This document shows positions 50,138 to 58,900 of a DNA stretch of 64,000 nucleotides, piece after piece. Each line of letters opens with the position of its first letter. Position 1 is the first letter of the stretch. The notes under the pieces were generated by a model. That model did no database searches. It saw only the letters and a program-made list of their open reading frames with translations, and was not told the DNA's origin. The translations under genes were made by a program, and so were the position numbers. Source of the stretch: Pseudomonas sp. SCB32 (GTDB taxonomy: Bacteria > Pseudomonadota > Gammaproteobacteria > Pseudomonadales > Pseudomonadaceae); NCBI RefSeq assembly GCF_009189165.1, contig NZ_CP045118.1, positions 3,596,001 to 3,660,000 of the forward strand. The letters run 5' to 3'.

Positions 50138-50144
50138 TAACTAT

Positions 50145-50606
50145 TTAGACGTAAGCCAATATCCTCTTGCAGAGGAATTCATAAAAATCACATGCATAAT
50201 CCAAACACTCACCGGAAGGGATTCTAATTTTTATCAAGTATTCCCCATCTTTATAGGAGCTCAAATCAAAGAAGAACACCTCTCCCAAATCCGTCTCACT
50301 TATAACCAATCTCCGATCATCTACAGTGTTATTTTTCAGCCCAACCAAATGCTGATAAACAATATCCCCACCATTGACCGTATCGAAATCCATACCGTAA
50401 AGACTATAGATTTCTTCACTACCAACTTCTCCGCCAGCGTATTTATTTAAATACCATTTATAGGAATCAGCAAAGACCGCGCCCAATCTTTGCTCTGCCT
50501 TCTCAACCCAATCATCACCAACTGAGTTGCTTTCATCGCCGAAATTAACGATTTCGCGATGCAAATCCACCAACTCTTCAACTTCACGAAAACCATACTT
50601 ATTCAT
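50145..50606 (-). CDS. cdiI: CDI immunity protein, SMI1/KNR4 (SUKH) family
   Basis: 153 residues in the SUKH style: DWVEKAEQRLGAVFADSYKW near the N-terminus and the GxE-like SEEIYSLYGMDFD, then DLGEVFFFDLSS. SUKH proteins are common immunity partners of nuclease toxins. The ATG overlaps the cdiA stop as ATGA, so toxin and antidote are coupled. It is clearly AT-richer than flanking genes, as usual for exchangeable toxin/immunity modules. The TTG-started longer frame is discarded. It should neutralise the LHH nuclease at the CdiA tip (inference). Confidence 0.82.
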   Translation of the reverse strand: MNKYGFREVEELVDLHREIVNFGDESNSVGDDWVEKAEQRLGAVFADSYKWYLNKYAGGEVGSEEIYSLYGMDFDTVNGGDIVYQHLVGLKNNTVDDRRLVISETDLGEVFFFDLSSYKDGEYLIKIRIPSGECLDYACDFYEFLCKRILAYV

Positions 50607-52720
50607 TGAATACCACCGTAACCAGCAGCCCTCTGCTCCCAATACTGAGCTTTCCATTTATCGAATGCAATACGATCAATTCCAGACGGGATAGTGTTCG
50701 GATTGATATGAATAACAGAGCTATTCTGCTGATGGAAGGTTTGCGTCATTTCAGCAATAGGCCCATCCTGAGTTTGAGTAGTGTGGTGTAGATTGACTGA
50801 CTTTCCGTCTACACCTATTGGCGCTCGGCCACTAGCCATACGTTCAATGTTGGTTCCGCTTACAACTTTCCCGCCATCGCGCCAACTACTAACGAGATTC
50901 GGGTCAAACAAGTCATCTCGCTGATAAACCTTATTACCACTGAACTGAATAGGCTCCTTAGACCAGAAACTTCTTTGCTGGCTGAAGACCGAACTGGCTT
51001 CAGCCGCTGTCCCAGCCCCTTTTGGCAGCAGCTTATTAAAGCTACTGCCACTACCACCAATCAAGCCACCAGCTGCCGACTGAGCCAATGCCATCTTGAG
51101 CAGTTCAGTCGTACCGCCTGTCTGAGCAAGATACTCAGAGGTGGCTGTATCCATCGCCATGCGGTTCGACTGAATATAGTTAGTCGAGATGACGGCTTCC
51201 AACCCAACCGTTTGGGCCTTGTGCAGACTCAGCGCCAGCTCGACGTTCTGCGGATCTTCCGCCATCAGACGGGCCGCGATCTTTCCGCACGCAGCCAAGT
51301 CGCTCTGGCAAAGCGCGGGGTACTCATTGTTGCGCTGTTGATCCAACTCCGAGTACTGCTGGCCGATGCGATCCTTGCAATCCTTATCGGCTCCACATCC
51401 CTGGATTTTTCTCGCCATCTCATCCAGTTCTTCGTGGAAGAGATAGTTGTACTGCGTTGAGTTCTTGGCGGCCCAAACCCCGGTTTCAAGCTGGTCAGTG
51501 CTGGCGTTCTGGATGACAGCCGCCGTGGCGACCAGCCCGACCAACTGGGAGCTGGTCGTCAGCAGTTGCTCTCGTTGGTCCGGGCTCAGCTTTTTGAAGG
51601 TGTCATCGAGGCTCGCAACCATCGCCTCGTTGGCGCCAGCAGCCACCGCGCCTGTGGCAAAGTCTCCACCGCTGACGACCGAGGCTAGGCCACCCATCAA
51701 TGCATGCATGGCCACCATTGGAGCGCTTCCAGGGGCATAACCATTGATGGCCCCAATGTCACCCACCTGATTGAAACCAGCCGCTGCGAAGGTGTTGTAG
51801 AGGCTGTTCTTCAGCGCATCACCAAAGCTACCGCCTTGGTCCAACGCTTGGCTCAACGCTGTGCTGGTGAAGTTCTGCATGCCCTGGCTGGCAGCGAAAC
51901 TACCAACGCCACCCCAACTGCTCAGATCGGCAACTGTCTTACCTCCCACGATCTTTGTATGTGTATCGGCCCCACTCAAGCTGTTGAAGTACTCCGCCGT
52001 CAGCCCGCCTGTCAGGCTGGCAATCGCCATCTGCTTGAGGTTGTCGCTGCTGAAGCTGTCGCTGAGGACTTTGCCCAGGTCTCCTTTGTTGTTAATCAGG
52101 CTGACGCCGGCCGTTCCTGCGAGACTGCCAGCCGCCCCCACACCTGCGCCCATAGCAAAGGAGCCACCGGCAACGCCGGCACTGCTGAGTGCACCCGCCG
52201 CTGCCATCCCGCCAATAGCCGCCGCCGCAATGGCCACCGCCAACTGGGTGGCCGGCCCCATGCCGGAACTGCTGTAGGAGTAGCTGTCATGCAGCTCCTT
52301 CACCGCCCGCCAATCCACATCCCCACGCGCCGCCGCGTCCTTGATCCACGCGAGGTTCGGATCGGCCTTGACCATCGCATCGATGGCCTGGCTGACCGAT
52401 TGCTGATCGAGGTGCTTGTAGTCGATCTTCAGCCCATCCACAGCCTTGATCGTCAGGTTGCCCTGAGCGGTCAGTTCGCTCTGCCGCACCGTTTCGTCGG
52501 TGTTCCCCTTGCCCTTGGCACTGCTCCAGGCGAGGTCACTGTTGCTCTTCTCGTGACTCTCCTGGTGCAGGTCTTTCACCGCTTCAAAGACCACTTCTCC
52601 GCCACTGACGATGGAGAGATCGTTACCGCTCTCCAGCTTGGCGCCCTGGTACTTCTGATCCCCGCCACTGATCAAGGTGATGTCGGAGCCGGCGCTGATT
52701 TCGCTGCCCACCGCCTTCAC
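50603..52720 (-). CDS. cdiA: CdiA C-terminal part with LHH nuclease toxin (out of frame with the N-terminal part)
   Basis: This frame continues CdiA beyond the frameshift; the open frame reaches 52911, and 52720 is only its first ATG. It has the FHA2/pretoxin region (AWSSAKGKGNTDETVRQSEL, VKADPNLAWIKDAAARGDVDW), DUF637-like hydrophobic sequence (AVAIAAAAIGGMAAAGAL), and a variable tip. The last about 90 residues are an LHH-type HNH/ENDO VII nuclease: SVNLHHTTQTQDGPIAEM, HINPNTIPSG, FDKWKAQYWEQRA. Target DNA cleavage is inferred from the family. Without frame restoration it has no export signal. Confidence 0.85.
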   Translation of the reverse strand: MKAVGSEISAGSDITLISGGDQKYQGAKLESGNDLSIVSGGEVVFEAVKDLHQESHEKSNSDLAWSSAKGKGNTDETVRQSELTAQGNLTIKAVDGLKIDYKHLDQQSVSQAIDAMVKADPNLAWIKDAAARGDVDWRAVKELHDSYSYSSSGMGPATQLAVAIAAAAIGGMAAAGALSSAGVAGGSFAMGAGVGAAGSLAGTAGVSLINNKGDLGKVLSDSFSSDNLKQMAIASLTGGLTAEYFNSLSGADTHTKIVGGKTVADLSSWGGVGSFAASQGMQNFTSTALSQALDQGGSFGDALKNSLYNTFAAAGFNQVGDIGAINGYAPGSAPMVAMHALMGGLASVVSGGDFATGAVAAGANEAMVASLDDTFKKLSPDQREQLLTTSSQLVGLVATAAVIQNASTDQLETGVWAAKNSTQYNYLFHEELDEMARKIQGCGADKDCKDRIGQQYSELDQQRNNEYPALCQSDLAACGKIAARLMAEDPQNVELALSLHKAQTVGLEAVISTNYIQSNRMAMDTATSEYLAQTGGTTELLKMALAQSAAGGLIGGSGSSFNKLLPKGAGTAAEASSVFSQQRSFWSKEPIQFSGNKVYQRDDLFDPNLVSSWRDGGKVVSGTNIERMASGRAPIGVDGKSVNLHHTTQTQDGPIAEMTQTFHQQNSSVIHINPNTIPSGIDRIAFDKWKAQYWEQRAAGYGGIQ

Positions 52721-52902
52721 GTCGGTGACTTCATCGCGCTGGGTTTTCTTCTGCCCGAAGCTGCCCTTTTCTTTTTTGTCGTAAAGGCTGTAATCGCTGT
52801 CGTTGGCGGCGAGGATTTCGATCTTGTCGCCGGCGACAAGGTAGGCTTCGTCACCCGCACCGATCTTGCTGCTGACCAGGGTGATGTTCTCACCCGCGTG
52901 GA

Positions 52903-55900
52903 TCAGTACATCCCCCCGGCAGTCAGCTCGGTGCTTTGCTGGTGAACATGGTCTTCCTGAGCAGTCACCTTCTTGGTGTGGCTGTAGCTATGTTGTTCGT
53001 CCGCCGCCGACGCGAGAGTGACGTCGCGGCCCGCACTCAGGGCCGCATCACGCGCGGCATTGATCCGGCTTGCCACGGCATTCAGATCACGCCCTGCGTT
53101 GATCTCGAGATCGCGCCCGGCGGAGGTCTCGCTCCCCAGTTGGGTGATGTTCTGGCTACCGTAGCGACGACCGTTGACCTGGCCGTCCTCCAGCTCAACG
53201 CTGGTCAGGTTGACGTCACGCCCAGCCTGCATCGACAGATCGCGACCACTGCTGATCATCCCGCCGAGGTTGCCGATATCACGTCCGGCGCTAATCTCCA
53301 GATTGCCTGCAGACTCGATACGCGCGGCGCTGTCGGCGAAGCTGGTCGTCCAACTGCGATTGCTGCCCTGGGCACTATCGATGCGAGTGACGCTGCGCTC
53401 GTTGATCACATCGCCGGTCAGCGCGGTGAGGCTGACGTCGCGGCCCTTGATGATGCCGCCCTGGGTGTTCTGGATACTGTTGGTGGCCAGCAGGTCGAGA
53501 CGCCCGCTGGCTTCGATCAGGCCGCTGTTATTGAGGTTGGCAGCGCTGGCGCTGAGGTCGCCGCTGGCACGCAAGGTGCCCTGGTTCGCCAGATCGCCGC
53601 CGCTGATCAGCGACACGTCCTTGCCCATGATCAGAGCGCCATTGGGGCCGAGGCGATTATCGACCTGGGCCAGGTACACCACCGGCACCAACACCTTCTC
53701 GCCATTCACGATGGCTTCTTCGAGCCACACGATGTCGTGGGTCAGCGCTGCCACCTGCTCGGCGCTTAGACCAACACCCACCCGCAGATTCAGGCGGTCT
53801 TTGTAGGCGATGGCGTTGTCCATCAGATAGCGGAACAACGCCTCGTCGCTGGTCATTCCGTCGATGAAGCGCTGGCCGGTGCGAGCGACCACCGCCTGCT
53901 GGATCAAGCGCTGTTCGTAGAGACCATCCCCCAGACGCTTCTGCGACTTATCCGGGTCGTAGCCGAGCTGGCCCAGCAAGTAGTCGGAGCTGAGGAAGCT
54001 CTTCAGACTGGTGAGATCCGGGTTAGTCTCGATCAGGTACTTGTGGCTGTTGTCCGGCCGAGCGCTGCTGGGTAGGCCTTGTACACGCGGTACGTTCAAG
54101 CTGGCGCCGGACTGAGCGTCCGCCGTGGACGTGCCGCCCCCCAGGGCAACGCTGCCCGCGCCGCCTGTACCGCCGCCCAACGCCACTTCGCGCTGGGACG
54201 GATCAATGCCCGGGCCGGCGAAGATCAGCTCTCCACCGCCCGATATGCTTTCAACGCTCCCACCACTGCCACCCTGACCACTGAGGCGGAACAATCCATT
54301 ACTGCCAGTGGGCAGACTGAAGCCCGGCAGGCTGATGGGGTTGACCTGCTTCTGCGCAAGGTCTGGCGGCAGTTGCGAGTTGATCGGCACCACGGTGCTC
54401 AGCGGACTGTCACCCAGCGCAGTGTCCCCGGTCTTCTGGCCCGGATTGACGTAGGCGTAGTGGTTGCGGATGACGCTGTTGTTGATTTCTTCACTGGCGG
54501 TGATGCTGACGTTGCCGGCGGCCTGGATGATGGCCGCGTAGGTCTGGTCGCCACTGCTCAGCTCGGTCACCGAGCCGAACTCCGGTAGCTCAGTCTCGGT
54601 GCGGGCAATAAAGTGGCTCAGCGCGGCCGCCAGACCGGCGGGATCATTCACGTAGTTGGGGCTGTCGATCCAATACAGATCGGTGAAGGCATTGGCCTCG
54701 CTGACCCAACTGCCCATGTTGTTGGTGCGCTGGGATCGGAAGACGCGGAAGGTCTCGGTCTCGCCGGGAACCACGCCCTGGTTGGTCAGGCTACGCACCG
54801 TGGCGGTGAAGTTCTGCCCTGCGCTGATCACGCTGCTGGCATTGTTCAGGGTGTCGCCGACGATATTCAGATTGCCGCCGGCACTGATGGAGGAAGCGGC
54901 ACTGGCCTGCAGCACTTCGAGCTTGTCGCGCTCGGTGATTTCCCACACACCGTTACGCTTGCCAGAACAGTCCGCAATGCTGTCGTTGAGGTACTTGTAG
55001 CAGTTCACCTCGACGATCTGGGCGGTGTATTTACCGGCGCGATTGACCACCAGCACGACGCGCTGGTTATTCAGTGCGCCGACGTTCAGGCGCATGTCGC
55101 GCTGGCTTTCGAGATTGGCGGAGAGGTTATCCAGACGTACCGTACGTCCGCCCTGGTCGTCGGCCGCCAGATCCAAGCCGCCAAGGCTATAAATGTCCGC
55201 AAAGCGGTTGGTCAGGGCGCCGCTGACCCGCAGGGTCATGTCGTCGCCACTGAAGATCAGCGCGCCGTTGGCTTCGCCATCGTTGAGCAGGTTCCCGGCC
55301 TGGAGCCGCAGCAGACCGGCGCTGCCGAGGGTGCCGTAGTTGTTCAGGTTGCCGGTGTTGGCCGTCAGGTCGCCAGCGGCGGTGAGGCGGCCATGGTTGT
55401 TCAGGGTGTTGGCATTGAGCGTGACGTTGGCGCCACCCGCGATGCGGCCGTTTTCGCTGAGATCGAGCTGATTGGCGGCGAGCGTGAGGTCGCCTTGGCT
55501 GCTCAGTCGACCGTTGCTGCTGTAGCTACCCGTCAGATTGAGATCCAGAGAACCGTCGCTGGCGATCAGGCCGTCGTTGCTCCAGGTGCCACCCGTGCCG
55601 GTGAAGCGTTGTACGGCGAGTAGCTGCCCCGTGGCGCCCTGGGTGAGCTGTCCGATATCCAGGTTAAGCTCGCGCGCCTGAATGATGGCGTTGTTGGTCC
55701 AACTGGCGGCCTGGTAGCTGAGGCTGCCATTGCTGGTGAAATTGCCACCGGCCAGGCCTGCCTGGGCCAGGTCGATGCCGAAGGTGCCGTTGCCGACATG
55801 TAGCACGGTGCCGCTGCCGTTCTGCAGCGTGCCGGCCTGCTGGAAGAAGTCCTGGTTAGCGCTTTCGATCCGCCCCAGGTTGTTGTTGAGCAGCCCCGAA

Positions 55901-58900
55901 CTGGTGATCCGCGTGGTCCCGCTCTGTCCCAAGGCGCGAATGGCACCGATCACGTTGTCGATGCTGGCCGCCCCCAGAGTCAGGCTCCCGCTGCTTTCGA
56001 TCAGGCCGAACTGGTTGTTCAGTGCACCGGCGAGGCTGAAATCGATGGTGTTCCCGCCAATCTTGCCGCCCTGACCAAGCGCGGCACCGTCGTTGAGCAG
56101 CTGAGTGCCGCGCAGGTGCAGCAGGTTGCCGGCATAGAGGCCGCCACCCTGGTTGTTGAGGCTCGTGGTGACGATACGATTGTCGCCACTGACTGCCGAG
56201 AGGTGGCCTGCACGGTTGTCGATACCACCGTTGGCCTGGAGGTCGAGGGATTGAGCCTGGGTAATGCCGGTGTTGTTGCTGAACCAGCCGGTGACCAGTT
56301 TGAGCGCGCCGGTGAAGCTGGCCAGCACACCGTCTACGCTGTTATCCAGGCTGCCGCTGGTGATATCAACCGAGCCGGCCTGGCTGGTGATGCGGCCACT
56401 CTGGTTGCCGATAGCGCCTTGAGTCGTGAGGGTGGTGTGGCCTTGCCCTTGCACGGTGCCACCCGCGTTATCGAGACTGTTCGCGATGATGGCGAGCATG
56501 CCGGCCTTGCTGAAGATCAAGCCGTCCTGGCCGTTGAGCAGGTCGCCGGTGAGGGAGAGGGTCAGATCGGTCTGCGCCGCCAGGGTGCCCCCGGCGCTGT
56601 TGTCGAAGCGTCCGGCGAGCACCTTGAGCAGGCCCTGGCTGGCGAGCTGTCCGCCGCGGTTATCGACACTGCCGGCCTGGAGATTCAGCGGACCCGCGCT
56701 GACGATCTTCGCATTGCCACCAACGTTGAGCAGCGCACCGAGCAGGCCCAGGCGCAAGGCGCCCTGGCTGGAGAGGCTGCCACCACTGTTATCCAAGCTG
56801 CTGGCGTCGAGCTGCACGCCATTGCCGCTGATCTCGCCACCCCGGTTGTCCAGGGTCTGGCCGCTGCCGGTCAGGCTACCCTGGGCGCTGAGCAGGCCAC
56901 CGTTGCGGTTGTCGAGATCACCACCGAGCGTCAGGCCCAGATTGCCCTGGGTGGAGACGATGCCGTTGGCGTTGTTCAGGCTGTCGGCAGCGAGGGTGAT
57001 ATTGCCCAGGCTGACCAGAGCCCCCTGATCGTGGTTGTCGAGGGCACCGCTGAGGGTCACGTTCAGTGCGCCATTACGGCTGGAGAGCGTGCCACCGAGG
57101 CTGTTGTCCAGGCTGGTGGCGTTGACGGCGAGGCCCTGCCAGCCGGACAGCAGGCCCTGGTTGGCATTGCGCAGCGCAGCAGCCTGCAGCGTCAGTTGGC
57201 CGGCGCTGATGATCCGGCCCTGGTCGCCGTTATCGAGGCTGCTACTGGCGACGAGGCTAAAGCCCTGGTTGCTGGAAATCTCACCGCCCCGGTTATCCAG
57301 ATTGGCCAAGCCGTTGATCTGTAGGTTGCCGCCTGCACTGAGCAGACCGCCTTGGTTGTCGAAGTCGCCCCGCGCACCATTGCCCAGGTCGATGCGCACG
57401 TTGCCTTCGCCGATCAGCGCGGCCTGCTGCTGGAGCAGCCGGGCGACGATCAGTTGCAGATCGCCCTTGGCGGAGACTTCTCCGCCGCCGAGTGCTTCGA
57501 ACTGCCCCGCCCGCACGGTGAGTGCCCCCTGACTGGTGATCAGGCCGCCGGAGTTGCCACTGCTGCCCGCGCCGTTGAGGACATTGCCGGCGCTAAGATC
57601 GAGGCCTTGTGCGCCGCTGACGATGCCATCGCGGTTGTCGAGGTCGGCGGTGGTGGCGGTGAGGCTGCCCTGGGCGAGCAGACGGCCATTGCGGTTGTCG
57701 GTGTTGCCGGTGGCCAGTTGCAGGTTCGCTCCTGCCGAGAGCAGGCCACCCTGGTTGTTCAGGCTGGTACTGCTGACGTCAAGTTTGCCGCCTGCGACCA
57801 GTGCGCCGTCACCGTGATTATCCAGGGTACCCTGGCTACGCACTTGCAGATCGCCCCGGCTGGCCAGGGTGCCGCCTTGGCTGTTGTCGAGGCTGGTCGC
57901 CGTTACGCTCAGGCCATTGCTGCCGGACAGCACGCCGTCGCTGCTGTTGTTCAGCGCCCCCGTGGTGAGGGTCAGGCGGTCCCCGGAGAGGATCTTGCCA
58001 CCCTGGTTGAGCAGTTCCCCGGTGCGCAGATCGAAAGCGCGGTCGCTGGAGATTTCGCCCGCACGGTTATCTAAGCTGCTGGCATTGCGCAGCAGCAATT
58101 GGCCCGGGGTGACGATCAGACCACCAGCATTGTTCAGCGCCCCGCCTTGCAGGTCGAGGTCGATGCCAGTCTGGCTGACCAGTTGCCCACCGCCGTGCTG
58201 ATCAAAGCCACTGACGCGACCGTCGATGACGCCCCGCGCGGACAGGCTGCCGCCCTGGCTGTTGTCCAGCTGGGCGCTGTCGAGGTGGAGGGCGGCATCG
58301 GTGACGATACGGCCATTCTGGCTGTTGTTGAGTTTCGCGCTGTGTAGGCGAATATCGCCGGCAGCGCTGAGGACGCCCCCCGCGTTATTCAGATCGCCGC
58401 TCGCCAGATCGATGCCGGCGTCGCTGAGCAGCCTGCCGCCCTGGTTATCGAGGGCACCGGCCAGGCGGGCGAACAACGTCCCCGCGCTGGAGAGCGTGCC
58501 GGCCCGGTTGTCGAGGCTGGCGGCGCTGAGGTTCAAACTGCCCTGACTGAGCACTACCCCCTGGTCGTGGTTATCCAGAACGCCGGACAGCTGCAACCAG
58601 ATGCTCTTCTGGCTGCTGAGCAGGCCGCCCTGGCCGTTGTCCAGGCTCTGCCCGGTGACGCTGAGGCTGTCGCGCCCAGCGAGGGTGCCGGCGCGGTTGG
58701 CAATGCGCTGCACCTGCAGGTTAAGGCCGGTGTCGCCGATCACCTTGCCAGTGCTGTTGTCGAGGCTGTTGGCGTGGACCTCAACCTTGGCACGGCTGGA
58801 AATTTCTCCGCCCTGGTTGAGCAGGTCGGAGCCCTTGATAGTCACGCCGTTATTGGCGGCGACCAATCCACCATTGCGGTTGTCGAGCTGGCGCGCATCG

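Noticed and set aside
51704..52945. 413-codon plus-strand frame opposite cdiA
   Set aside because: Shadow of the CdiA coding frames; no family motif or ribosome site.
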